The notes below the pieces were generated by a model that searched no databases, was not told the origin of the DNA, and saw only the letters and a program-made list of their open reading frames with translations. A stretch of DNA of 64,000 nt from Typha latifolia (Eukaryota > Streptophyta > Magnoliopsida > Poales > Typhaceae): assembly GCA_019914945.1 (NCBI GenBank), contig CM034113.1:3328850-3392849 (forward strand). The letters run 5' to 3'. Shown piece by piece: positions 11,401-22,100 of this stretch. Within the stretch, counting starts at the first letter, position 1, and each line of letters starts with the position of its first letter. The translations under genes and the position numbers were made by a program.

Positions 11401-11538
11401 GGCGTCGACGAAGCGGTCATGGAGTTCGGCCGTCCATCGGAGGCGGGGCTTGGGGTCACTCGTGAACAGATGGCACGGGTGCCCAGGGAGGCTGGTCCCC
11501 TCAAGCAACCTATGGAATTCCCCTCCATTTGAATACAT
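5473..11538 (-). CDS. MYB-CC (GARP/G2-like, PHR1-like) transcription factor, five exons, 3' exons not found
   Basis: A host gene for a nuclear DNA-binding protein of the MYB-CC family, whose members include PHR1, APL and UNE16. Exons on the minus strand, in coding order: 11376-11538, 8815-8891, 7005-7059, 5610-5685, 5473-5536 (435 nt, 145 codons). All introns are GT-AG and all phases join in frame. Exon 1 starts at ATG 11538 and gives the first half of the GARP domain (LRWTAELHDRFVDAV, LGGPD). Exon 2 gives ATPKTIMKAMGIKG and the recognition helix GLTLYHLKSHLQ. Exon 3 gives KYRLGKQ. Exon 4 is a Ser-rich linker. Exon 5 opens the MYB-CC coiled coil (QMELQRRLHEQLE), which family members use to form dimers. 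The normal continuation of the coiled coil was not found down to base 2600. Either the next intron has been stretched by the LTR elements on the left and the rest lies outside the window, or the gene is cut off. The subgroup is uncertain, so no symbol is given. Confidence 0.88.
7204..8607. mobile_element. hAT-type MITE copy A in intron 2, split by an LTR
   Basis: The left end (CAAAGGTTTCGAAATTCGG) and the inverted right end (CATGGATTCC...) resemble the ends of the cleaner copy at 10118-10792. The flanks ATTTAAAA (7196-7203) and GTTTAAAA (8608-8615) match at 7 of 8 bases, as expected for an old hAT 8-bp target duplication. The internal segment after the nested LTR (tctaaatattg...aaaaataagaaaataa) aligns with copy B at 10225-10320. 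There is no transposase frame, so it is non-autonomous. Confidence 0.65.
7266..7973 (-). repeat. Probable solo LTR nested in hAT copy A
   Basis: The segment starts TGGTACG and ends CGTATCA, and the flanks GTATC (7261-7265) and GTATT (7974-7978) match at 4 of 5. Removing it rejoins the hAT sequence. Read on the minus strand it begins TGATACGAACC, has several TTCGAAC/TTTGAAC sites (7830-7930) and a TATA box in GCCTATAAATAGG near 7740. These features resemble the gypsy LTRs elsewhere in the window. No internal region is present. Confidence 0.55.
8616..8814. other. Rest of MYB-CC intron 2
   Basis: Bases 8616-8814 separate the hAT copy from exon 2 on the minus strand and end with a normal donor next to 8815. 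A short TA run (about 8694-8708) is present. Nothing else is recognised. Confidence 0.4.
8892..10109. other. MYB-CC intron 1, part before the MITE
   Basis: Intron DNA between exon 2 and the hAT insertion. The minus-strand acceptor TTTGCAG lies next to 8891. AT-rich, with no coding motif recognised on either strand; the 71- and 62-codon open frames here look like chance. Confidence 0.5.
10118..10792. mobile_element. hAT-type MITE copy B in intron 1 of the MYB-CC gene
   Basis: The ends are perfect inverted repeats CAAGGTTCC/GGAACCTTG, flanked by an exact 8-bp target duplication CTCATAAG (10110-10117 and 10793-10800). An 8-bp duplication and a CA-starting end are hAT hallmarks. Both subterminal regions carry many ATCGG/ATCGGCCG repeats (10130-10215 and 10600-10780), of the kind hAT transposases bind. 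The centre is a purine-rich tract (10440-10560). The 675-bp element has no transposase; the long open frames on both strands come from low-complexity sequence. It lies inside a 2.5-kb intron, where splicing would remove it. Confidence 0.88.
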
Positions 11539-12258
11539 TGTTCTCCTTTCCTTTGAACGTTACATGGGTCCTGCAAAGCTGCAAACCGGAGAAATGTATG
11601 AATAAGAAGGGAAGAACATATGAAATTGGTTTAGTTTGGGGGTTTTGGTATTCGGTGAAGAGCAGTGAGGACTTGGGCTGGCATTAGGAAAATAATTGTA
11701 CTCTGCTTTTGTTGCCTTGTTGCAGCGTAGAAGGTAAGAGTGTAGTTTTATTTTGGGCGTTGAGAGACGGGCTGGAACTATCCGTGAGAGGATTCTTCTG
11801 TTCATTTTTGTTGGAGATAGTGAAGCGTGACAGGTGAGAGACGTAAGAGCCAAGGGAAGACGACAAAGAGGAGCAGGATAAAGAAATTTGTCTACACTAG
11901 GAGCTTCTTATTCTTCCTAATAAAGAAATAGATAAATTACCGGGCTTCTTGTTTATTCTGTTCGCAAATGGGTGGTGTCCTGTCAAACATTGAGTTCAAA
12001 TCATCTCATCCTGTCAAATATTGAGGCCTCCGCATATGGAATAAGATTAAAATAAGAATAGTAATTGCTATCTATTTTTACTAAAATAAAAGATTTATTT
12101 TATAAATAATTATTAATTTATTTAGAAATAAGAGTATAATAATTATGTTTGATTTGATATAAAATGAATGTGAAGAAAAAAGTTACTAAAATATTATTCG
12201 ATTTTATGTAATGCATGCATATAAATTTTATTATCTTTGTATATGTACGCAATGTATA
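11539..12258 (-). promoter_or_regulatory. 5' leader and upstream region of the MYB-CC gene
   Basis: This is the only upstream DNA available to the MYB-CC gene before repeats begin. On the minus strand, TTTGCAG next to 11570 could be the acceptor of a 5' leader intron, giving a leader of about 30 bases before the ATG. No clear TATA box was found. Beyond about 12050 the sequence is AT-rich and featureless. Confidence 0.35.
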
Positions 12259-12765
12259 GGGGGGCGCTAGTAGGTGTGCGATACTATTCTAATCATCTAC
12301 ATGTGCAATGGTAGCTGTTAGGTAATGTTTTACGCGTAGCCATGTAATGTTGTAGTAGTCACTACTAAGTGTATAATGGCTTAAAAGCAACCAATAGATG
12401 TGTAATGCATGTTAGGCAGTAGCAATGCATTGTAGGGTGCTTTCTTTTTTTTGGATAAAAGAGCTTGTATTAGCTATGAATTACTCCATTATTAGCTAAG
12501 TTGGCAGTAGACTCTAGCAGACAAAATTATACATAAGTCATGAAGAAAGGCCCATGTGGCCCAATTAGGTAAAAGCCAAACCCACACTTTCCTTCGCGTG
12601 CAACCCAGTCTACAGTCATGTTACATTCCCTCACTATATTCCTCACTCTTTAAGGAGTATCTAATTTTTCATTGATGATCTTGAAGGCCTCCTACGAGTC
12701 ATTGGGACTACTAGCACCCCTACTAGAATAGTATTGCACATGTAGATGATTAGAATAGTATTGCG
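12259..12765. repeat. Inverted-repeat unit, possible MITE
   Basis: ACTATTCTAATCATCTACAT at about 12283 recurs in inverted form at about 12738, as a near-perfect repeat of roughly 30 bases. A second inverted pair is GGCGCTAGTAG (12263) against CTACTAGCACCCC (ending 12720), with TA next to both. The two pairs are not nested symmetrically, so the exact element ends are unsure. No transposase frame is present. Confidence 0.4.
12440..12720 (-). pseudogene. Truncated LINE 3' end (RNase H-like tail)
   Basis: Read on the minus strand, the segment has a broken frame with EAFKIINEKLDTP, RVRNIVREC and VDWVAREG. This resembles the C-terminal RNase H-like tail of plant L1-type LINEs. It ends in a short A-rich tail (CCAAAAAAAAG, near 12450). 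The 5' part is missing, as usual for LINE copies. This rests on resemblance only, without a search, and no target duplication was identified. Confidence 0.4.
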
Positions 12766-13035
12766 GCGCATGCGACAGTCAGGCAGGGCCCGTCACTCAC
12801 AGATATACTCTTATGCCCATATAATCATGACATTATCAAATAAAATCTACTAATATATTCATGCTCATATAATCCATCACCAAATAAATCAGATTATTAA
12901 CCAAATAAACCTGTTAGCATATGAATATCCAAGTTCATAATAATATACATGATATGGTTCGACCAGTTGATCAGGAGTAGGCGGTTCACATTGGGTTTGA
13001 TACCCAATGGAGGAGTTATTTAGATATTAATACAA
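12766..13035. other. AT-rich spacer, nothing recognised
   Basis: About 270 bases between the inverted-repeat unit and the next G1 LTR. AT-rich, without coding motifs. The last 40 bases (gggtttgatacccaatgg...) could be decayed internal sequence of the element whose LTR follows. Confidence 0.35.
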
Positions 13036-13696
13036 TGATGTGATTCGGACTTCACCAAATCGTCTCGAGCATGGTTATGCCTTACGGGAGTCTTTTCTTA
13101 TTTTGCTAGTTATTTAATTCAGAAAAAATAATGAGTTTGTATGTTGCGTTCAAACACGGGAAGGGGGTGAGTTTGAACACCCTTGCTAATGCCTGCAAGC
13201 GTTCACATCGATAGAGAATGTAATTTGTGCGTTCGAACGCGCAGACCATGTTTGAATACCCGCGTGCGAACGCCTGCATATATTCGCATCGATAGAGAAC
13301 GCAATTTGTGCATTCGAATGCGCTCAACCCCGTTCAAACGCGATCGGCAAGAATTCACTATTTTTAGGGTTAATAATTATCATTTTGGCTTGTTTGGTTA
13401 GCCTCTTAAGGTGTGGATGGCAACCAAAAAGGAGATAATCAATGAATTAAGTTTCTTACCCTAATCTTCTTCCTCTCCTTCCCTCTCGTTCCCTCCTCCC
13501 ACAACAGCAACTAGCACCATGGCATCGCCTCCTCTAGCCTCCCTCGACCGGCCACTCACCTTAGTCCCTTAGGGGTGGCGGCCCACTCCTCCCTCTTATT
13601 CAAATCTCTCTCTATCTTCGCCCTAACCCTTTCCACTATCCATAATCTTTCCCTAACCACCTTCCTTACCGATGCCACCCTTTATCGTCAGCCTAT
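13036..13696 (+). repeat. G1 LTR, 3'-truncated
   Basis: Starts TGATGTGATTCGGACTTC and follows the G1 LTR through the TTCGAACGC region (13150-13340), the GGTTAGCCTCTTAAGGTGTGG block and the C-rich leader. It breaks off near 13696 before the G1 3' end, where a minus-strand G2 LTR takes over. No internal region remains beside it. Confidence 0.75.
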
Positions 13697-14262
13697 AGGT
13701 TACAAAATGATCCCTTCAAGATTTGGATTGATTGTTGAAAGCAGTCCCCCTAGTCAAAAAAATTACGAAACTAACGTTGATTGATCCGTAACTTTCTGAT
13801 CTACATTTTTTGTATTTACACCCTTCGTAGATTCAAACTACAACTGGGACAAAAATATTCTAAAGTGGGGATGATGGTGGTGGTGATGGGTAGAGTGGAT
13901 GATAGGGTTATGGATGATAAAAGAGATGAGGGTGGATAGTTGATGTAGTTTAAGGGATAAGGACGAAGAGGAAGAAGTGGTTGAGATCCCATGGAGGAGA
14001 GAGGACTCGACAAAATGAGGGAGACTAGAAGATAGATGAGACCTTGCCAACGATAGAGGTGGCTGGTTGGTAAAGAGAGAGGAGGGAGATTATGGCAGAG
14101 AGACTAGAGAGAGGATAGAAACTAATATTCATTTATCATAATGATTTTAACTATCATCCACACCTTTATAGAGACTAGCCAATGCTAGCCAATAAACTAA
14201 AATAATAATTATTAACCGTAATTCTAGTGGATTCCCACCGATCGCGTTCGAACAGGGTCGAC
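13697..14262 (-). repeat. G2 LTR fragment
   Basis: Matches the minus-strand G2 LTR: GATCCCTTCAAGAT near 13709, the tract rich in GATGGTGGTGGTGATGG near 13870, GGATTCCCACCGATCGCG near 14230. The first four bases and the outer U3 (about 80 bases) are missing. It joins pol sequence directly at about 14262. Confidence 0.7.
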
Positions 14263-14580
14263 CGTGTTCGAACACACAAAAGGCATTATCTGTCTCATCC
14301 AATAGCTCTGGTAGAACTAATCCAACGACCTTATGATCTCCAATTCACTCCCTCAGCAATGAAACATGAAAGACAGGATGTACTCTCGATCCCTCAGGTA
14401 GCTCCAAGAGATATGCAACCGAATCGATACGCTCTAACACCCAAAACAGACCGATGCAGCGATGTGCTAACTTCTGGTTTCGCATCGGACGCAAGGTCAC
14501 TTGTTGATACGGTCGCACCCTCATGAACACCTAATTGCCAATGTCAAACTCCTGCTCTCGATGGCTATGATAGGTCACAG
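14263..14580 (-). pseudogene. G2 integrase C-terminal fragment
   Basis: The minus-strand frame (14345-14530) carries RPYQQVTLRP, NQKLAHR, VLERIDSVAYLLELPEG and VHPVFHVSLLR, the typical C-terminal part of Ty3 integrases before the chromodomain. It lies between two G2 LTR pieces, and its right end repeats sequence found again at 15326-15400. It is therefore either a duplicated slice or a remnant interrupted by the LTR between them. Confidence 0.75.
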
Positions 14581-15325
14581 TCAGCAGTTCGCACAACCAA
14601 GAAAAAATATTCACTAAATATTCTCCTATAGTCAAAAAATTACGAAACTAAGTGGAATCGATTCATAACTCTCTAACTATATTTTTTATATTTATGTCTT
14701 TTATAGATTTAAACTGTAATTGGGACGAACACATGATATAGTGCGGATGATGGTGGTGGTGACAGGTGGAGTTGATGTTATGGTTATGGATGATAATAGA
14801 GATGAGGGTGGATAGTAGATATTGTTTAAGGGATAAAGATGAAGGGGAAGAAGTGGTCGAGATCCCAAGAAAGAGGGATGACTCAATAAATGAGAGAGAT
14901 TAGAAGTTAGGAGAGACCTTGCCAATGGTAGAGATGGTAGGTTGGTAAAGGGGGAGGAGGGAGATTAGGGTAGAGAGACTAGAGAGAAGATAGAGAGGCA
15001 AGAAACCAATATTCCAATAGCATAATAATTTTGGCTACCATCCATACCTTTATAGAGGCTAGCCAATAAGCCAAAATAACAATTACTAATCTTAATTCTA
15101 GTGGAATCCCGCCGATCGCTTTCTAACGTGCCCGATCGCGTTCGAACACACAAAAGATATTCTCTATATGTGCGAATGTAATGCAGGTGTTCGAACATGC
15201 CCGACCACATTTGAACGTGCATTTCACATTCTCTGTATTTGTGAACCTGATGCAGGCATTCACAAATGCGTTCAAACGCATCCCTAACCGCGTTTGAACG
15301 CACTCCTAACCGTGTTCGAATGCAA
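14581..15325 (-). repeat. G2 LTR fragment wedged in pol
   Basis: Minus-strand G2 LTR lacking about 60 bases at its left end and about 80 at its right end. It contains the GGTGGTGGTGACAGGTGGAG tract near 14750 and a long TTCGAAC/TTTGAAC region (15120-15320). Both ends pass straight into integrase C-terminal sequence, and the same pol segment (aaggtcacctnttgatacgg) occurs left (14490) and right (15328) of it. Confidence 0.7.
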
Positions 15326-18300
15326 GGTCACCTATCGATATGGTTGCACCCTCATAAATACTCAACTATCGATGTCGAACTCCTTCTCCCGATGATTGCG
15401 ATCATAAACTTGTTTCATACGGTTTTGAGCAAGTTTAAGATGGGCATGCAACCACCTCAATATAGCATTTCTATCCATCAAAGTTAAGTCCATGTAATCT
15501 AAAAAACTCCATCTAAAAGTCACTCATAAATACACAATTACGATTCGAGACAATCGTGTGTGACATGCCATATAACCGAGCAACATCTCTAACAAAAATT
15601 TTAGCCAATGACTTAGCTAAAAATGGATATGACAATGCAGAAAAGTGTGCATATTTGCTCAATCTGTTAACCACCACAAAAGTAACAGAATAACCATGTA
15701 CTAGTGGAAGACCCTCTATGATATCTATAGAAATATCTTTCCAAACATAGTCCGGTATCGTTAGAGGCTGTAATAATCCGACCGATTTCAATGTGATTGC
15801 CTTAGCCTTTTGATAGACTTCGCAAGCACGGACAAAACTTCTCACATCTCGCCTCAATTCTAGCCATGTGTAACTTTGGGATATCCTCCTATAAGTCTTC
15901 AAGATACTCTCATGACTAGCCTCTAAAGTTTGGTAGAAGTGCTCCAATAATTTCTACCGCAATCCATCATTTGCGGGCACCCGAATGCATTCGTAGTCTA
16001 GCAGCAAACTACCTCGATTCTCCAACTCTAGATGGTGCTCCGGATTATTCAACACCTCCTATAATAATCTCAAAACATCTAGGTCAGATATACATGCATA
16101 CCTCAGCTCGTCAAGAAATGGAAAAGTGGGAGAAGAATAGGTTGCAAGCTCAGTAGTATCGAGTTGGCGTGATAGTACATTCGCTGCTCTATTTTTCGTT
16201 CCTTTCTTATATTGAATTTCATAATCATACCCCATCAATTTTGTGACCCATCTCTACTGTGTCGGAGTGTGAATAAGTTGTCCCATAAAGTATGGAAGGC
16301 TCCTTTGATCGGTTTGGATAATGAAATTGCTTACCGATCAAATAAGGCATCCATTTTGTCATCGCATGTAGAATTGCCAACATCTCTCTCTCGTAGATCA
16401 ATAATTGTTGGGATTTTTGTGATAAGGCCTTACTAAGAAAGGCTATGGGACGTCCTCCTTGTATTAGTATAGCTCCTATGCCAACTCCCGACGCATCACA
16501 TTCCATAATGAACTCTTTGGTGAAGTCTGGTAGAGCTAGAACGGGAGCCGTCGTCATTGTTGTTTTCAATTTTTCAAAGGCTGTAGTGGCTTCATTCGCC
16601 CATCTAAAAGAGTCCGTCAGCAAAGAAGTGAGAGGAGCAGCGATATTGCCATACTCGGCAATGAAATGACGATAATATTCGGTCAGCCCAAAAACTGCTC
16701 GCAATCTTGTGGTGGTAGTAAGGATCGGCCAAAGGGTCATGCATGCTACTTTTTGAGGATCTACCACTACACCTTCCACTAAGATGATGTGGCCTAAATA
16801 CTCCACTTGTGATACTCCCTATAGGCACTTGGACTTCTTAATCTTAAGTTGGTTTTGCTTCAACAAATTCAGCACATCCTCTAAATGCCACCAATGCTCC
16901 ATTTCAATCCTGTTATACACCAAAATATCGTCAAAGAATACCAAGACATACCTTCGTAGTAGAGGCCAAAAAATATCATTCATGAGGCCTTGAAAAGTAG
17001 CTGGAGCATTGGTGAGACCAAAGGGCATCACCCAGAACTCATAGTGCCCCTCCAAAATCCGAAATGCAGTTTTGTGCACATCCGTCGGGTGAACTCTACT
17101 TTGATGATACCCAGCCCTCAAGTCAAGCTTGCTGAATATGGTCGCACCTGCAAGCTCGTCCAACAGCTCCTCTATGACGGGAATAGGATACCAATCATTG
17201 ATGATGATAGCGTTTAGTGCCTGGTAGTTAACACAAAAATATCATATCCCATCCTTCTTTCGCACCAATAGCACAAGCGATGATTAAGAGCTATGACTTG
17301 GTTGTATGAGGCCTTGCTCCAACATCTCAGCTACCATCTTGGAGATAAACTTTCTTTTGTACATATGGATACTGATATGGTCTCACATTCGCTGGTACAA
17401 CCCCGGGTACAATCTCTATGTGATGATCCGCCGTTCACCTTGGTGGCAACTCCTTTGGTTCCTCAAACAGTCCAATAAATTTATCCAATAAATTAGACAA
17501 CTCTATGGTAGTATATGGACTCATTTGAGGCTCGTCTCCTGCTGGTCCTAACTGAAGAAGATATACCAAATCACTCGCACTAGGCAGCCCCACCATCGAC
17601 TACATCGCTGGAATCGGTGGAGATCGAATGCCATCAAGCCGCACATCTGTCTTCTTACTTAAATTTCATCCACATGCTCCGGAAATCAAAAGTGACAGGT
17701 CCCAAGCTTTGTAGCCACTGACTGCATAGGATAATGTCTGCTCCTCGCAGTGCTAACGGATACAAGTTCACAATGATGTCGTGTCCTTGCACTCGTATGC
17801 TGACCAGGCGACACAAGCTCTTTGCCTGAAACTTCGTGCTGTCTCCAATAACAACGTCAAACCCCACTGTCGGTTCAGCATCCAAGCCCAACTTCCTCAC
17901 TAACTTCTCGTATAGAAATTTGTGTGTACTCCCGGAATTGATGAGGATGTACACACAATGCTTTCTAACGAGTCCTCCATGCGTAATGTCCTCGGTGCAG
18001 GAATACCCGAATATGCATGCATCGATATTTTAGGTTGGATATCTTCCTTCCATCCCTCCTCCACGGCCTCCTCATGGACCTCCTCTGAACACTCTCCATC
18101 ACCAACAACCTCATTGTCCTCCTTAAGACCGTCGATGAGCATCACACTTCCGATCAGTTTGGAACACCGATGATTGGGGGTGAAATGTTCATCGCATCGA
18201 AAATAAAGGCCCTTCGCTCTTCTCTCCTCCACCTGGGTAGGTGTGAGAGTTCGAACAGGGAGACTTGTGCCTCCTCTAACATCGGAAGGTCTCAAAGGTG

Positions 18301-18366
18301 GTCGTGGTTCAGTACTAGCAGTCGGTGTCTTTGAATTCGTAGAATTTTGATAAGTTCTTGAACCAA
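15326..18366 (-). pseudogene. G2 gag-C/PR/RT/RNase H/IN remnant, copy 1
   Basis: A minus-strand pol read from right to left. 17900-18295: C-terminal gag with an incomplete zinc knuckle (YFRCDEHF...HRC). 17655-17954: protease, whose catalytic DTG has become NSG. 17164-17650: RT N-terminal part, broken. 16819-17163: RT core with [22 protein letters not shown] and FFDD. 16225-16806: RT thumb and RNase H (CDASGVGIGAIL, YEREMLAILH). 15513-15947: integrase core, with the second zinc Cys replaced by Tyr and the central DDE Asp by Asn. 15326-15510: integrase C-terminal start. The gag N-terminal part is missing between about 18350 and the LTR. The lost catalytic residues show it is dead. Confidence 0.85.
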
Positions 18367-19177
18367 AGATAGGCTACGCAACTATTCCTTCAAGATCTGA
18401 ATGTATTACAAGAATCAGTCCGCACAACCGTGGGAAAATATTCGTCAGATATTCTCCAGTAGTCAAAATTATGAAAATAATTGGGTTAGATCCGTAACTT
18501 CTTGATCTACAACTTTCATATTTATGCCCTTCATATATTCGAACTGTAGTAGGGACGAAAACACGGAATAACGTGGGTAATGGTGGTGGTGACAGGTGGA
18601 GTAGATGTTAGGGTTATGAATGGATATGGAGATGAAGGTGGATTGTGGAAGTGGTTGAAGAATGTACACGAAGGGAATGAAGTGGTCAAGATCCCAAAGA
18701 AGAGGGATGGCTCGATAGTTAAGGGAGATGAAAAGTTAGGAGAAGCCTTGCCAAAGGTAGAGGTGAAAAGTTGGTGAAGAGGGAGGAGGGAGAAGTCTAG
18801 AGAGAAGATAAGAGGCAAGACATCAGTAATCCAATTGCATAATGAAGTTGGTTGCCTTCCACATACATATATATAGAGGCTAGCCAATAAGTCCTAAAAC
18901 AATATGAAATCCTAATTCTATAACTTTCTCATTGATCGTGTTCGAACACGCCCGATCGCGTTCAAACACACCAAAACACGTTCTCTATATGTGCAAACGC
19001 GATGCAGGCGTTCGAACGCGGGCGTTAGAACTTGCTCGACCGCGTTCGAACGCACAATATACGTTCTCTATAGTTGCAAATCTGATGTAGGCATTTGCAA
19101 GGGTGTTCGCAAGGAATTTTATTTTATTAAAAATAAACACCTAATGCAATAAGAAAAGATCCTAACTAAGTGTAATA
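18367..19177 (-). repeat. G2 LTR between copies 1 and 2
   Basis: Minus-strand G2 LTR from the decayed terminus GATAGGCTACGC to AGTGTAATA. It includes the GGTGGTGGTGACAGGTGGAG tract (18580), a TATA box in CCTCTATATATATGTATG form when read minus (near 18870), and the TTCGAAC sites at 18940-19060. On its right it meets the pol-end motif of copy 2; on its left a PBS-like sequence. Confidence 0.8.
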
Positions 19178-22100
19178 GCCCACCACGCTTCCCCTACCTT
19201 GCCCTCAAGGTAAAAAGTCGAGGAAACGCTCTAAGATATTAGTCTCCAACTCCCATGTCGCCTCATCAGATGGCTTGCCAAGCCACTCGACTAGATCATA
19301 AACTTGCTTCATGCAGTTTTGAGCAAGTTTAAGATGAGCACGCAACCTTCTCTATGTGGCGTCTCTATCCATCAATGCTAAGTCCACCTCCGTCTCTATC
19401 CATCAGAGTTGTGCGTCCATACACTACCTTAAATGGAGTCATGCCAATGCTAATATGGTAGGCGGTGTTGTAGAACCACTCCGCCCATGGTAAGAACTCC
19501 AACCATCATCTCAGCATCTCTCCAATAAAGTATCTCAAGTACTGCTCAATGCCTCGATTAACCACCTCGGTTTGGCCGTCCATCTACGGATGGTAGGCCG
19601 AACTAAGTTCAATCGAGTCCCCCTGTAATCTGAAGAACTCATTCCAAAAGTCACTCATAAATACACGATCATGATCTGAGACAATCGTGTGTGGCATGCC
19701 TGAAAACGGATGTGACAATGCCGAAAAGTGCATATACATACTCAATCTGTCAATCACTACAAAGATAATAGAATAACTACATACCAGCGAAAGACCCTCT
19801 ATGAAATCAATAGAAATGTCTTCCCAAACACGGTCCGGTATAGGTAAAGGCTGTAGTAATTTGGTCGGTTTCAATGTGGTTGCCTTAGCCCTTTGATAGA
19901 CTTCGCAAGAACGGACAAAACTCCTCACATCCCGATCAAGTAAGGCCTCCACTTTGTTACCGCATGTAGAATTGCCAACGTCTCTCTCTCTCATAAGTCA
20001 ATAATTGCTGAGATTTTTGCGACAAAGCTTTACTAAGAAAGGCTATGGGACATTCTCCTTGCATAAGTATAGCTCCTATGCCAACACCCGACGCATCACA
20101 TTCCACAATAAACTCTTTGGTGAAGTTCGGTAGCGCTAGAATGGGTGCCGTCGTCATTGCTGTTTTTAGTTTTTCAAAGGCTGAAGTGGCTTCATCCATC
20201 CATCTAAAAGAGTCCTTCTTCAACAAAGAAGCGAGAGGAGCAGCGATCTTGCCATATCCGGTGATGAAGGGTTGATAATATCCGGTCAGCCCTAAAAATC
20301 CTCTCAATCCGGTGGTAGTAGTAGGAATAGGCCAAGTTGTCATACATGCAGCCTTTTGAGGATCTGCCACTACACCATCTACTGAAATGATGTGTCCTAA
20401 ATACTCCACTCTTGGTACTCCCCATAGGCACTTGGACTTTTTGATCTTTAATTAGTTTTGCTTCAATAAATTCAGCACATCCTCCAAATGCTGCCAATGC
20501 TCCAATTCAGTCCTGCTATACACCAAAATATCGTCAAAAAATATCAAGACATCACTTTGCAAGAGAGGCTGAAATATATCATTCATGAGGCCTTGAAAGG
20601 TAGCTGGAGAACTGGTGAGAACAAAAGGCATCACTTGGAACTTGTAATGCTCGTCCGGAGTCTGAAATGCAATTTTGTGCATTTCCGCTGGGTGAACTCT
20701 AATTTGATGATACCTAGCCCTCAAGTCAAGCTTACTAAATATAGTCGCCCCTGCAAGCTTGTCCAGCAACTTCTCGATAATCGGAATAGGATACCGGTCC
20801 TTGGGGATAATAGCATTTAGTGCCCGATAGTCGACATAACAACGCCATGTCCCATCATTTTTTGCACCAATAGCACGGGGGATGAGTATGAGCTATGACT
20901 TGGTTGAATGAGACCGTACTCCAACATCTCAGCTACCATCTTTGAGATAACTTCTTTTTGCACATGTGGATACCGATATGGCCTCACGTTCACCAGTGCA
21001 GCCCCGAGTACAATTTCTATGCGCTGGTCCACCGCTCTCCTCGGTGGCAACTCCTGTGGCTCCTCAAACAGTCCAGAAAAGTTATCTAATAAATTAGATA
21101 ATTCAATGGTAGTACCTAAACTCGTTTGAGGCTCATCTACTACTGGTCCTAATTGAAGAAGATAGGCCAAATCATACGCACAAGGCAGCCCCATCATAGG
21201 CTGCATCAAAAGAATCGGCGAAGACCGAACGCTGTCAAGCCGCACATCTTTATTTTCTTATTTATATTTCATTCACATGCTCCGGAAATAAAATGTGACA
21301 GGTCCCAAACTTTGTAACCACTAAGTACAAAGGATAATGTCCGCTTCTCGCAGCGCCAACGGATATAAGTCCACAATGATGTCGTGTCCTTGCACCCGTA
21401 TACCAACCTGACAACATAAACTCTCCACCCTAAGCTTCGTGCCATCTCCTATAGCAACGTCATATCCCGTGATCGGTTCGGCATCCAAACCCAATCTCTT
21501 CACTAACCTCTCATCTAAAAAGTTGTGTGTTTTCCCTGAATCAATGAGGATGTGCACACAATACTTTCTAACGATTCCGTCTACTCGTAACATCCTCGGC
21601 ACGAAAGTACCCGAATATGCATGCATCGATATTTCAGCTTGGATATCTTCCTCCACGCCCTCCTCAATAGTCTCCTCATGGATCTCCTCTAGACACTCTC
21701 CATCATCAATAATCTCATCATCCTCCTCAATATCATCGATAAGCATCACACTCCTAATCGGTTTGGAACACCGATGACCAGAGGTGAAACGCTTATCACA
21801 TCAAAAGCAAAGGCCCTTCGCTCTTCGCTCCTCCACTTGGGCAGGTGTGAGAGTTCAAACCGGTGGGGGGTCTTGTGGCTCCTCTAACATTAGAAGAAGG
21901 TCTCAAAGGTGGTCGTCGTCTAGTACTCGCAACCGTTGTTTTTGAAATCGCAGAATTTCCAACCGGTGTTCTAGGTGCAAACCGCCCATCTCAGTTGCCC
22001 CAATTTGTTTTCGTTGCCATTTTTAGAGCCCTATGCTTTTGTTCCATCATCACGACCTTCTCAAAGGCCTCCTCAAGAGTAGTAGGACATAGAGCATGAA

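Noticed and set aside
11560..11853. 97- and 60-codon minus-strand frames upstream of the MYB-CC start
   Set aside because: They lie in the leader or promoter, do not join exon 1 in frame and match no known family.
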